A stretch of 64,000 nucleotides of DNA from Fischerella muscicola SAG 1427-1 = PCC 73103 (GCF_000317245.1 NZ_AJLJ01000207.1:1-64000), one strand, 5' to 3'; counted from the first letter of the stretch, positions 29,026 through 38,084 are shown. Notes: generated by a model from the letters alone, not told the origin. Translations and numbers: made by a program.

Positions 29026-30156
29026 TTATTCATCTAATAAAACACTTTTATCTCTCATTAGCCAACGCCAGAATAATTCTAAGTACAAAATTTTATTTAT
29101 CAAACGCTCTCTTACTTCAATATGATAGAGAGTGTTTTGCATAAATTTGTGATTAGTATTAGTTTGACTAAGTATATCTAAACAAATTTCTGAAGCTAAT
29201 TTTGCAACTTTCTGATCATTAGTAATTTTATTAATCACTTCTGTTGGTAAATTTATTCCTATCAACTGGTGTGTGAGAAAAAGACCAAGAAAAAGCATTC
29301 TTCTACAATCAAAATCGCTAGCTTTTTGAATCACTTTTTCCCAATTAATTTCGGGGTTATGTCTAAGTAATTCTGCAATATCAGCTAACCAACTGAGCTT
29401 TTCCCAACGATGTCTTGATGCGTGGTTAGTGAGTAATAGTAACCAATCTTCTGCCGAGAAAGTGTAGATTTTTATGCCACCAAGGCTAGATGAGCAGAGA
29501 TTTTCCCAAACATATTTGACTTCAATTGCAGATGTATAGCGTGGTGTAATTCGCCAATGAATTTCCACCATTATTCCCTTGCTATCATTTATCAAGTTAT
29601 AAGTATGCTTACTTTTATCTTTTAAATAAGTAATTTCTTCAGCTTCTGTCAATTGAATTTTTGGTCTGTATCCTCTAGAAAGTAGCAGAGTTTTGAATTT
29701 TAAAACATCCTGTTGTTGCACCAATATATCTAAATCGCAGAACTGACGCAGTCCAATATTTCCATATAATAAATTCGCTAAAACAGGCCCTTTATAAGGA
29801 ACAGCTAAAATCCCATTTTCTTGCAATAGGCGTAAGAGTTGCACAAGTTCTCCAGTCAGCATGAAACTGCGTTGAGCATTTGTGTAGAAAAGCTGACGAA
29901 GTTGATTGAGAACATCTTTTGGAACAGTATCTGGTGCGATCGCATTCAAATTAGTATACAAAAGTGGCATCAAACCGTGTTTCCATGCACTACTGGTAAT
30001 CTTTTGCCAATCTAAATCTGCTTGTTCAATCAAGCTTTTTATGTGTTCGGTTTTGGCTGCATCTATTTTAGTAGAAGCACAATCAAGCAGTAGCTGCATT
30101 TCAGGAGAAACATTGACACCTAAAATATTGCTATTTAATTTTGGTAGAGTTTGCAT
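29026..30156 (-). CDS. Nucleotidyltransferase-like protein of the lasso cluster
   Basis: 376 aa, resembling the uncharacterised nucleotidyltransferase family PF14907. The catalytic-site pattern is visible: YKGPVLANLLYG, then RQFCDLDILV (the D-x-D of nucleotidyltransferases, about residues 141-143), and later MVEIHWRITP. In Bacillus, such enzymes occur with lasso-peptide kinases and have been tied to further decoration of a phosphorylated lasso peptide (pseudomycoidin). It is the last gene of the - strand RiPP operon, 42 bp after the exporter, so a tailoring role is likely but inferred. Confidence 0.78.
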   Translation of the reverse strand: MQTLPKLNSNILGVNVSPEMQLLLDCASTKIDAAKTEHIKSLIEQADLDWQKITSSAWKHGLMPLLYTNLNAIAPDTVPKDVLNQLRQLFYTNAQRSFMLTGELVQLLRLLQENGILAVPYKGPVLANLLYGNIGLRQFCDLDILVQQQDVLKFKTLLLSRGYRPKIQLTEAEEITYLKDKSKHTYNLINDSKGIMVEIHWRITPRYTSAIEVKYVWENLCSSSLGGIKIYTFSAEDWLLLLTNHASRHRWEKLSWLADIAELLRHNPEINWEKVIQKASDFDCRRMLFLGLFLTHQLIGINLPTEVINKITNDQKVAKLASEICLDILSQTNTNHKFMQNTLYHIEVRERLINKILYLELFWRWLMRDKSVLLDE

Positions 30157-30198
30157 TTGCTTTTTTTCAGTTTATAGAAGTCTATGATTTTCAGTTTG

Positions 30199-32061
30199 TT
30201 AAGCAATCCTGTTTTCAACTTTCTGACTTGAACTGGACTCCATTTGTGCTTGCCAAGACTCTGCATAAAGTCCACCTAAAGTCAATAGTTGCTCATGATT
30301 CCCTGACTCCACAATCCGACCAGCACGCATTACGTGAATAATATCTGCCTGCATAGCCAGAGTGAAACGGTGGGTGATCACAACAGCAGTACGACCTTCT
30401 GCTAGGGTACGGAAACGTTCTAACCAGTCGTATTCAGCCCAGGGATCCATAGCACTTGTGGGTTCATCTAAAATAATGATTTGAGCGCGTCTAAAAAATG
30501 CTCGTGCTAGTGCTAGACGTTGCCACTGACCTCCACTTAAATCGGTTCCATCAGGAAACAACTTACCCAACATCGTGTTGTAACCCAAGGGTAAGCGCAT
30601 AATCTTATCATGAATACCAGATGCTTGAGCTGCGGCTTCAACCTCTACCTGATTTGATACTGCTGTGATATCTCCCAAAGCAATATTTTCTCCAGCAGTG
30701 GTGTAGTAGGGAATAGGGGATTGGAACAAAACAGTAATTAATCTACGGAATTCTTTGACAGCAAAGTTACGCAAGTCTATACCATCTAATTCAACTCTTC
30801 CTGACTCAGGATCATAAAAACGGCACAAAAGTTTAATTAGCGTACTTTTGCCTGCACCGTTATCACCAACAATCGCCACAATTTTGCCAGCAGGAATCGC
30901 CAGGTTAAAATTCTCTAAAACTGCTTCTTTTGTACCAGGGTAGCGGAAAGTAACCTGTCGAAATCGAATTTCTTTTTGAGGTTTTCTAGGTATAGAAACT
31001 GGATTTTCAGGGTCTATAATTGTAGGTCGTATCTGTAAAAACTCGAACAAATTACCGATAAATAAGCCATTACGATAAATTTTTCCGATATTGCTCAATA
31101 ACTCTTTAACAATACCTTGTCCCTGATTAAATACCTGGAAAAATAGAGCTAAATCTCCTAACGTTAGAATACCCAGTAAAACTTGCCGTCCCATCCAAGC
31201 TAACGCCCCACCAGTAATGGTCAGTGCAATGATGGCAGCAACAAAGCGACCTATAGTTTGCAGTTTTAATAAATGAAATTGTTCCTTAACAAGTCGTTGA
31301 CGTAGAATCTGGTAAGAAGATTGGAAATAATTAGCAAAATCAAATAATCGTACTTCTGCGGCTGTAGAACTGTTTGTGAGTAGATAGTCATAATACATCA
31401 GCCAGCGACGGTCAGTTGTTGTCTTCTGTGACCATTGATATTGAATTTTGCTGAGATACATTAATACGTAAAATGCAGGAAAAGCACTAATGATTAATAT
31501 TGTAGGTAGCCAAAGACCGTAAGGAATTAAGATTGTTGCCATCGCAAACAATGTGACACTATTTTGTAACAAACTACCAATGCTTTCCAACAATGCTAGC
31601 GATCGCCCACTTGCTCCTTCTCTAGCTCGATTGAGTTTGTCATTATATTCTGAGTATTCATAAAAACCATAATCTACAGCCACTGACTGTTCATGAATCA
31701 AAGCTGTGATATGGTCATTTACCAATTCTGATTGAGCAGTACGAATCCATTCTCCAGAACTATTTAAAAACTCTCCCAACAGCATGATACCTGCCATAAA
31801 TGCCACTGGAATCAAAATCTTCTGAATACTTGCCCCAGAAATACCATTTCCAGCAACTACTACTAGATTATCAACTACCTGACGAGTAAAAGTAATGGAA
31901 ATAGCTGGAAGTAATCCTTGCACTAATAACATTACCATCCAAGCTAAAGTCCAGTACCGAGACGCTACCCAGACAAGATTTAGAGTTTTACTTAAGTGAT
32001 TTAGTATAGTATTTGCACTACGAAATTTGCTCTTCAAGTTATCAAGACCCTGTGAATTCAA
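30199..32061 (-). CDS. ABC exporter (fused permease-ATPase), lasso peptide D-type
   Basis: 620 aa. The N-terminal half has about six membrane helices; the C-terminal half is an ABC ATPase with Walker A GDNGAGKST, signature LSGGQWQRLALARA, Walker B IIILDEPTSAMD and an H-loop VVITHRF. No C39 peptidase domain is present, which fits because leader removal is assigned to B2. Start and the preceding stop overlap by 4 bp (ATGA) with the kinase gene, so they are co-translated. It probably exports the mature peptide and gives self-immunity. Confidence 0.9.
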   Translation of the reverse strand: MNSQGLDNLKSKFRSANTILNHLSKTLNLVWVASRYWTLAWMVMLLVQGLLPAISITFTRQVVDNLVVVAGNGISGASIQKILIPVAFMAGIMLLGEFLNSSGEWIRTAQSELVNDHITALIHEQSVAVDYGFYEYSEYNDKLNRAREGASGRSLALLESIGSLLQNSVTLFAMATILIPYGLWLPTILIISAFPAFYVLMYLSKIQYQWSQKTTTDRRWLMYYDYLLTNSSTAAEVRLFDFANYFQSSYQILRQRLVKEQFHLLKLQTIGRFVAAIIALTITGGALAWMGRQVLLGILTLGDLALFFQVFNQGQGIVKELLSNIGKIYRNGLFIGNLFEFLQIRPTIIDPENPVSIPRKPQKEIRFRQVTFRYPGTKEAVLENFNLAIPAGKIVAIVGDNGAGKSTLIKLLCRFYDPESGRVELDGIDLRNFAVKEFRRLITVLFQSPIPYYTTAGENIALGDITAVSNQVEVEAAAQASGIHDKIMRLPLGYNTMLGKLFPDGTDLSGGQWQRLALARAFFRRAQIIILDEPTSAMDPWAEYDWLERFRTLAEGRTAVVITHRFTLAMQADIIHVMRAGRIVESGNHEQLLTLGGLYAESWQAQMESSSSQKVENRIA

Positions 32062-32990
32062 GATTTGGTAGCGAAAGAATAATCCGAGGAAGTTTTAAGA
32101 GTATTATGGCTATCATTCGGTGCTGTTATTAGGGCAATATCATCCTCAACCAACTTCACTAAATTTGGCAAATCTTCCAAGGAAGGTTTGCGAGTAAAAC
32201 GACAGAAACTCACACTTTTAATTAAGTCGCTACAAAGATGTAAATGGTTAGCCACAAACTCTTTTTCTGTTAGTAAACTAATAGCACGAGTATGACGTAT
32301 CAATTCTACAAATGCTTCTTGGGATTGCATTTTGGTAATGAGATGTTCACTTCCCTTATTCAACACGTAAACTCGCTGTAGTGGTAGCGGAGTTTGCTGG
32401 AAACCATGAGTAAATTTGTATGATAATTTTGATGCATTTTGGTAAATTGGCGATAAGTTTTTGGTATTATGTCCCAAAGAACTCAAAGCTTCTGGAAACA
32501 CTTTAAATTGAGGATACGCAGGCAATACCAAGACTTGCCCTGCCTCTATTTGAATGGGCATAACATCATCGGTTAAAACATCATAGCCTTGGTTGTGAAA
32601 AGCAGTAGCTAATGTCGATTTTCCCCAACCAGAACCACCCATAAATGCGACACATTTGTGATTGATGCTAATACAACTAGCATGTAGTACTAACAAGCCC
32701 CTTTGTCGCAGGAGTACACACAATATAGGGCCTAAAAGCACAGTACGCAGAAGAGCCTCATCCACATCTGGTAAAGGATTGATAATGATTTCCCGTCCAC
32801 CTTGAATCAAACACTTACCTACTTCTGGAATTTCTCCAACAAAATATTTGCCACCATCATGTTGTATTGTGTTTGCATCATCTATTTTGCCAAACCGCAC
32901 AATTACATCTGGTTCACCCTCAGTTTCAATCAGTTCGGGAAGTGGCAATTCAGAAGCAATACATAAGTTGTAGGCTTTAAATAATTTCAT
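32058..32990 (-). CDS. HPr-kinase-like tailoring kinase of the lasso cluster
   Basis: 310 aa from ATG 32990; a TTG at 33005 adds 5 residues. It has a P-loop GGSGWGKST and a following LTDDVMPI motif typical of the HPr kinase/phosphorylase catalytic domain, but no HPr partner context. Homologues in lasso clusters (paeninodin type) phosphorylate the C-terminal Ser of the precursor. Neither precursor here ends in Ser, so the target residue is open. It overlaps the exporter gene and lies about 350 bp downstream of the second precursor. Confidence 0.82.
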   Translation of the reverse strand: MKLFKAYNLCIASELPLPELIETEGEPDVIVRFGKIDDANTIQHDGGKYFVGEIPEVGKCLIQGGREIIINPLPDVDEALLRTVLLGPILCVLLRQRGLLVLHASCISINHKCVAFMGGSGWGKSTLATAFHNQGYDVLTDDVMPIQIEAGQVLVLPAYPQFKVFPEALSSLGHNTKNLSPIYQNASKLSYKFTHGFQQTPLPLQRVYVLNKGSEHLITKMQSQEAFVELIRHTRAISLLTEKEFVANHLHLCSDLIKSVSFCRFTRKPSLEDLPNLVKLVEDDIALITAPNDSHNTLKTSSDYSFATKS

Positions 32991-33342
32991 CTTATGGTTG
33001 ATCAAATGTAATCTTAAAATTTATTTAATACAAATTAACCAATAACATGTGTCTATGCAATTACAAGCCTAGATACTAAGAAACAGTAGGTTGGATATGA
33101 GGGTATTTAAACCCTATTAAAGATTGTTGAGTTTTCTAACCTCAACCAACCTACAAAATTGTAATTTTTTCCTAAAATGAGGAAAAAATTTACTCTTAGT
33201 AGACTATCTAGTAACTGCAACAGCAAAAGTTAGCTTTTTTCTGCATTAGTTTAGCTTAATTGCTTAACAAAACAACTAAATTTGATGTTGTTTTTGTTGC
33301 CATTGGTTTTTACAGCTTGAATTTCAGATTTTGCTGGTAAAA
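32991..33342. other. Gap between precursor and kinase genes, with palindromic repeat
   Basis: No further precursor-like ORF was found. It holds an inverted repeat with arms GTAGGTTGG (33086-33094) and CCAACCTAC (33146-33154) and an inner AGGGT/ACCCT pair, of the dispersed GTAGGTTGG-type family of cyanobacteria. The hairpin might cap or attenuate the precursor transcript, keeping precursor RNA in excess over the downstream genes. Confidence 0.5.
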
Positions 33343-33537
33343 CTACTGGGTGTTGCAATTTAAGTTACCGCCGTTGCTAGTGCAGTTTATATCTCTCGAA
33401 CCGATATCATCACCCCCAGATATAGAATTACCATTGAAAAAGAGAAAATCTTTTCTGCTTGAACTACCAAGAATTTGTGTAATTTCAGCAACATCACCAT
33501 GAACAGTGAGTTTGGGAGTGCTGTATGCACTTTTCAT
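33343..33537 (-). CDS. Lasso peptide precursor A1
   Basis: 64 aa. The leader has the canonical lasso pattern Y5-x2-P8-x-L10-x3-G14-x5-T20 (YSTPKLTVHGDVAEITQ). If T20 is the -2 residue, the core starts at I22 and D30 is core residue 9, a suitable macrolactam acceptor; G24 to D30 would give a 7-membered ring instead. D30 is followed by FLFFNG, shared with A2, and then a long 28-residue tail with two Cys (C52, C61). A strong AGGAG ribosome binding site lies before the ATG. Core length of about 43 aa is far above the usual 15-26. Confidence 0.85.
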   Translation of the reverse strand: MKSAYSTPKLTVHGDVAEITQILGSSSRKDFLFFNGNSISGGDDIGSRDINCTSNGGNLNCNTQ

Positions 33538-33879
33538 GATCTATCTCCTATTTTGAGTGTAAATTTGATGTATGTAGTAGTTGTTGAAGGTAGAACACCT
33601 CGATTGGACTTACGGCGTAGCTTAGTGGTTATAGATATTGCCTTATCTGTAACCAAAGTCTGCCGGAAACTTGAATTTACGGTATTTTCATAGTGAATGA
33701 TCTATACCAAACTTCCTAAGCTACGACCTGCCAAGTAGTAGTACTTAAACCATCACCTGCTTTTACAAGAAGTAAAACCTAGAGCATAACCTGCTTGTAG
33801 AAGTAATCAGCTTTGTGTGAACTGTGCCTGTATGAATTAAGGCGGTGATGAAGGTTTGAATCAGCAGTTAACTGAAACT
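33538..33879. other. Gap between the two precursor genes
   Basis: No further precursor was recognised on either strand. It contains an imperfect direct repeat AACCTGCTTTTACAAGAAGTAA / AACCTGCTTG-TAGAAGTAA near 33758-33813. It may hold a separate promoter for A1. Confidence 0.4.
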
Positions 33880-34077
33880 CTACTTTTGTACAGGGTGAAT
33901 AATCCCATCTATAGAACCTTGAGCAGGCGTACCACCATCGTTAGTACCATCAGTATCTGGAATGTTGGAACCGTTAAAAAACAGAAAATCAGTCAAATTT
34001 TTGTTCCCAAATGCCTGTGTAATATCTCCCACAGTACCGTGTGCAATTAACATTGGTGCAATATAGGTTTTCTTCAT
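33880..34077 (-). CDS. Lasso peptide precursor A2
   Basis: 65 aa. I chose the ATG at 34077 because AAGGAG lies 8 nt upstream; a longer in-frame ORF reaches 34131 but ignores this site. The leader reads YIAPMLIAHGTVGDITQ, with Y5, P8, L10, G14 and T20 aligned exactly with A1. By the T(-2) rule the core starts at A22, with D30 as residue 9 of the ring. FLFFNGSNI then matches A1 before a Gly/Asp/Thr-rich tail (no Cys) ending PVQK. It is the nearer of the two to the cyclase gene. Confidence 0.86.
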   Translation of the reverse strand: MKKTYIAPMLIAHGTVGDITQAFGNKNLTDFLFFNGSNIPDTDGTNDGGTPAQGSIDGIIHPVQK

Positions 34078-34203
34078 CGCTGTAACTCCTTTTTTGTTTA
34101 GCCTATTTTCTTCAAACTTTTGGTGATGCAACCGGCTAATTGGATTTACGGTGACTATAATGTTAAAAGTGTCTGTAAATCCATATTTGCCAAGTTGTGA
34201 AAA

Positions 34204-36228
34204 TTAGGGTGCCAACCCTTTAAAGTCCAGCCATGATGCCAAGATGACTGCCTGCCAAACCGTCATCCAATCATCATTGCTGGCTTCATTGTCTGCGGAG
34301 AGTATACGTTGATAGGCTGTTTGCAGAAAATCTAAGTTAATGTATTTTTCCAGATGTTTGATCTTTTGGGACATCACCTGATCAAGAATTTGGCGATCGC
34401 GCTGGAGTAAGCCATTGTTAAAATTTGGTGACAAGTCTGCTTTTCCACCACGCCACTGTATTGTCTGTGGCAGAATACCCTCTAAAGCACGACGCATGAT
34501 CATCCGTCCCCATCCTTGATATAGCTTTTGCTCAGAAGGCAATGCTAAACAGAATTCTATAAGTCGCTTATCCATGAAAGGATGACGAACTTCCAGAGAA
34601 AACATTGCTGCATATTGATCCATCTGTTCTAGGGTGTAGGCTAGAATTCCTTGAGTTAAACTACGCCAATGTTCCTCTCTTAAGCTCAGGGGGGCTTTGC
34701 GTGGAGGATCTAACGTTTGCATCCGTTCGTCCAGACAAATACGTTTAGCAAAGTTACGTTGAATTAAAGGAATTTCAGGCAAAGACGAATCAACAAATGT
34801 TTTTTGTCTGTTTGGTTTCCTCCAAAATAGTCGTATTTGTTCCCAAAAAGGTTTAATTCCATAATTGATAATTAACAACTTCCGGGAAACACCAAAATGC
34901 TGATGAATCAACTGTACAGTTTTAACAAACTCTATCCATTGCCATTTCTTTACCAAATCTTGGAGATATGGTAGTCCATGACCCCGAAAAACTGCGTATG
35001 GCGAAATATTATGGTGTACCGCAATAGCCTTAGCTTCCTGGATCAGAGTTTTCCACTTACCCTGACGTCCTAATTCTGTGAGTCTAGCTATACCGTGGCT
35101 AACCGTAGTATCACCATCAAAACCATCCAGAGAAATCCGCATTCCCAGTTCTTTGGCTGTCCGATAAACCATCCAAGGATAGAAATGACTTGGGCCGAGT
35201 AAAGCTTCATCTTCGTACTGAAAAATACTATCTAGGTCGGACAAAGGGCCAAACTCATCACCATGAACATAGTGGGGAATGAATCCTCCCTGTTTTAATA
35301 CAGCATTGATAAAAGGACGCTCATCACATTCAGTAATTTTGTCAAAAATAGTTGAAATGGTGTTTAGTGGGGTTTTTCCGGCTTCAGCAAGTAGATTTCG
35401 CGCTACACAGGTGACAGCAGAAGAATCCAAGCCACCACTTAGTTGGCTGATGATTGGAAAAGCACTACGTAAGCGACACTCTACTGCTTGCGTGAATATT
35501 TGCCGAAATTCTTTGGCGTAAGCTTCGTTATCAGCTAAATGAATTTCACGCTCAGGGTCAAGTGACCAGTAAGACCATTGTTGTATTCCTGATTGGCTGA
35601 CCACCATACTATGAGCAGGAGGAAGTCGCAGTATATCTTTATAAGTGGTGAGCGTTTGATCTTCCATCATCAATGCCAAGTAGTCAGCAATCCTAACCTC
35701 ATTGAGACGGCGTGGCACTTGTGGCAAACATAAGAGTGCCTTGATTTCTGAGGCAAATATAAATTTTTGACTTGATTGATAGTAGTAAAAAGGCTTAACC
35801 CCAAAATGATCTCTAGCGCAGAAAAGTGTTTGCTTTTTTTTATCCCAAATTGCAAAGGCAAAGTCACCGAGCAGACGCTCCGAACATAGCTCTGCCCATT
35901 TTTGATATGCAGCTAATATTAGCTGAGTGTCCGTAATTTTGTCAGGTGGACAATCATTGATTTGTAAGATGGATAATAATTCTTCTCGGTTGTCAATACG
36001 AGCGTCGGCTGTAATGACTAAATCACCAGATTGATTGACTAGAGGTAACTTTTCTAGTAAGGATTCGGGAGTAGTCCACAGCATTCTATGGCCAAAACCC
36101 AGATTCCTGTCATGCCAGATATCTGCACCATCAGGACCACGGTGAGATAGAGTATTTACCATCTTTTCTAGGTCTTGCTTGTCTACAGAACGGCCGTCAA
36201 GATAGTAAATTCCCATCATCCCACTCAT
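34204..36228 (-). CDS. Lasso cyclase (asparagine synthase B-like, C protein)
   Basis: 674 aa. AsnB-like protein: an N-terminal glutamine-amidotransferase-like domain and a C-terminal synthase domain with the PP-loop SQLSGGLDSS (264-270 SGGLDSS). The first residues are MSGMMGI where AsnB has MCGI, so the catalytic Cys2 is Ser and ammonia production from Gln is not expected. Lasso cyclases adenylate the Asp/Glu side chain and close the macrolactam with the core N-terminus. Its start overlaps the stop of the B2 gene (ATGA). Confidence 0.93.
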   Translation of the reverse strand: MSGMMGIYYLDGRSVDKQDLEKMVNTLSHRGPDGADIWHDRNLGFGHRMLWTTPESLLEKLPLVNQSGDLVITADARIDNREELLSILQINDCPPDKITDTQLILAAYQKWAELCSERLLGDFAFAIWDKKKQTLFCARDHFGVKPFYYYQSSQKFIFASEIKALLCLPQVPRRLNEVRIADYLALMMEDQTLTTYKDILRLPPAHSMVVSQSGIQQWSYWSLDPEREIHLADNEAYAKEFRQIFTQAVECRLRSAFPIISQLSGGLDSSAVTCVARNLLAEAGKTPLNTISTIFDKITECDERPFINAVLKQGGFIPHYVHGDEFGPLSDLDSIFQYEDEALLGPSHFYPWMVYRTAKELGMRISLDGFDGDTTVSHGIARLTELGRQGKWKTLIQEAKAIAVHHNISPYAVFRGHGLPYLQDLVKKWQWIEFVKTVQLIHQHFGVSRKLLIINYGIKPFWEQIRLFWRKPNRQKTFVDSSLPEIPLIQRNFAKRICLDERMQTLDPPRKAPLSLREEHWRSLTQGILAYTLEQMDQYAAMFSLEVRHPFMDKRLIEFCLALPSEQKLYQGWGRMIMRRALEGILPQTIQWRGGKADLSPNFNNGLLQRDRQILDQVMSQKIKHLEKYINLDFLQTAYQRILSADNEASNDDWMTVWQAVILASWLDFKGLAP

Positions 36229-36665
36229 AACTTGACTCCTTCTAATGTTGGTAAGGGAATGAAGCGAGAAAGGTCTGTGAGATTACCAATCACTATCTTC
36301 CCTTGGTGTTCTATCCAAGCATGAGCCTCTAGAATTCCTGACTCGCTTTTGGCGACACCAATACGCAGTTGACAAGAGTGACTGTGCCGATTCATCAAAA
36401 CTTGTGTAGTCAAAGCACGAGCCAAACACTTGACACCAAGCAGATAACGACTAGCTACGTTTACGGCCCAGACAATTTTGCGAATTGATACTTGGTTTGT
36501 AGGTTGGGGGTGGATTGGTTGACTGATTCTTGCTAACAGTTTTAAGAGGGTGTGAAACGGCAGTAACCACAGCCCCAGACGCATAGCCGCTAGTAAAATT
36601 AAAGTCATGATTAATAAGTGGCGATCGCCTGCATCAAACCTCAAAAATTTAAACAGTAGCCTCAT
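36225..36665 (-). CDS. Lasso leader peptidase (B2, transglutaminase-like)
   Basis: 146 aa. Cysteine-protease fold of the lasso B2 family with likely catalytic residues Cys80 (GVKCLARAL), His115 (EAHAWIE) and Asp131 (NLTDLSRF). The N-terminal 50 residues contain a hydrophobic stretch, possibly a membrane association. It cleaves the precursor after leader recognition by B1. Its start overlaps the end of the B1 gene by 17 bp and its stop overlaps the start of the cyclase gene. Confidence 0.9.
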   Translation of the reverse strand: MRLLFKFLRFDAGDRHLLIMTLILLAAMRLGLWLLPFHTLLKLLARISQPIHPQPTNQVSIRKIVWAVNVASRYLLGVKCLARALTTQVLMNRHSHSCQLRIGVAKSESGILEAHAWIEHQGKIVIGNLTDLSRFIPLPTLEGVKL

Positions 36666-36963
36666 GTTGAATGTTTATTAGTTCCGCAGCAAGAAGATCT
36701 TCAAGCAATGCAAGCAAATCGCGATCGCACTGTTCGGCTTCAACCTCGTACTCTGCCAAGATCGCCGCTTTAATATCCTTCACAGTTTTGGGTGTTTGAA
36801 TCAAATTCCAAATCCGTGAGCCTACCTCATTCAAACCGTGATACATACCAGATTTCAGATTGAGAATCACGATTTCACCTCCCAGATCAGAGGATATTTG
36901 CTCAACAGATGCTATAACGATTGAATTTTCTGAAATTTTTCGCTCTACTGCTTTAGAGTTCAT
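36649..36963 (-). CDS. Lasso B1 protein (PqqD-like RRE)
   Basis: 104 aa. A PqqD-type RiPP recognition element: beta strands in GGEIVILNLKSGMYHGLNEVG, then helices in SRIWNLIQTPKTVKDIKAAI. This fold binds the leader's YxxPxL motif and delivers the precursor to the B2 peptidase. It is the first gene of the - strand operon, with AGGAAA before the ATG. Confidence 0.92.
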   Translation of the reverse strand: MNSKAVERKISENSIVIASVEQISSDLGGEIVILNLKSGMYHGLNEVGSRIWNLIQTPKTVKDIKAAILAEYEVEAEQCDRDLLALLEDLLAAELINIQHEATV

Positions 36964-37647
36964 CTTGTCTCAGTTTCCTTTGGCTGTTCTATATTTGTGA
37001 ATGCAATTGTGCCTGTTAAAACAGCACTATATTTTCAAGCTCCAGATATCCGCATATTTGTGTAAAAAAAGCAGAACTTGCTCGAAGCTTTACACAAGCA
37101 ACCATAGTCTACTCTGAAAATAAATTTTCATCCGTTGTGCTGAACTATAAGTTCATGACCCACTAAACTCTACTTCTATATACCTACGCCAAACACACAT
37201 AATGTATTCCTCATTGGTATCCATCGCAAAATAAAGATGCAGTTCTGGACAAGTGTTTTTTCGGTTCTCAAGTATTTTTTTTACGCTTCAACTATGAACG
37301 GAGTTCAAACTTTCTTCTCAACCCTGGTATAAAATAGTGAATATTTACCGAAAAACTGCGTTCTCAAATCTTGCAGTGGTAGATATCTGGCAAATTAACA
37401 ACCCTGAATGTGGAAGATGCTTACGTACTTTCTCATACCATAATATACATCATCGCTGCTATGTACTTAAAATTCATCAAAAAAACACAATCAGGTTAAT
37501 CTTGAGTAAAGTTTTACTGAATAAAAAAAAATAAAATACTGAAAGTCTTTGCTATTCCTGACTTTTTTGAAAATAGAAACGGAGACATAGCAAAATTAAC
37601 TTGTATGAGTAATGCCACTCATAATTTACAAGCGATTACTTGTAAAG
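36964..37647. other. Intergenic region upstream of the lasso operon
   Basis: About 680 bp, AT-rich, without a credible gene; a 65-codon + strand ORF at 37337-37534 has no ribosome binding site and no family look. It must contain the promoter of the leftward lasso operon, but I could not fix its boxes. Confidence 0.45.
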
Positions 37648-37923
37648 TTAAAAATTATCAACCATACCTTGACTCAGTAAAGCTATCCACATGTCTGATG
37701 GTTCTGAGTAGTAATCAATTTCCTCAACTTGATATCGATAAAAACGACTATCATTTTCTAGAATAATCCAGTCGCCACGCTTGACGCCTTTACACTGCGC
37801 TGTCATATAACCTTTTTCTAAACCATCTATAGGCTCAAATACATAGTCCCGCCCACAAATAAATCCCCGAAAGTCATATACTTTATGCTTTTGGAACGTC
37901 GGTGTAGTGAAGAACAATTGCAT
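37648..37923 (-). CDS. Conserved small hypothetical protein
   Basis: 91 aa from the chosen ATG at 37923; an upstream ATG at 37974 adds 17 poorly conserved-looking residues. It begins MQLFFTTPTFQKHK and contains YDFRGFICGRDYVFEP and KGVKRGDWIIL. It is a soluble, beta-rich-looking protein of unknown function. I think similar proteins occur in other cyanobacteria, but cannot name the family. It stands alone between the lasso operon and tRNA-Gln. Confidence 0.6.
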   Translation of the reverse strand: MQLFFTTPTFQKHKVYDFRGFICGRDYVFEPIDGLEKGYMTAQCKGVKRGDWIILENDSRFYRYQVEEIDYYSEPSDMWIALLSQGMVDNF

Positions 37924-38084
37924 GACGAAGTCATAAATAACACTGAGGCTTATCCCTGACCGACTAAAAGGCATAACTAACTATTAATTTATAAATAAAA
38001 TTTATATGCAATTTTAATCTTGTTCACAGAATAAACATTCAACTGAATAACTAGTACTTTGCCAAACTAAGTTTTGAAGGTTTG

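Noticed and set aside
34078..34131. Longer N-terminus for precursor A2
   Set aside because: The AAGGAG site is placed for the ATG at 34077, and the leader aligns with A1 only from there.
37337..37534. 65-codon + strand ORF upstream of the lasso operon, considered as an extra small gene or precursor
   Set aside because: No ribosome binding site, no lasso leader pattern, and biased A/T composition; probably chance.
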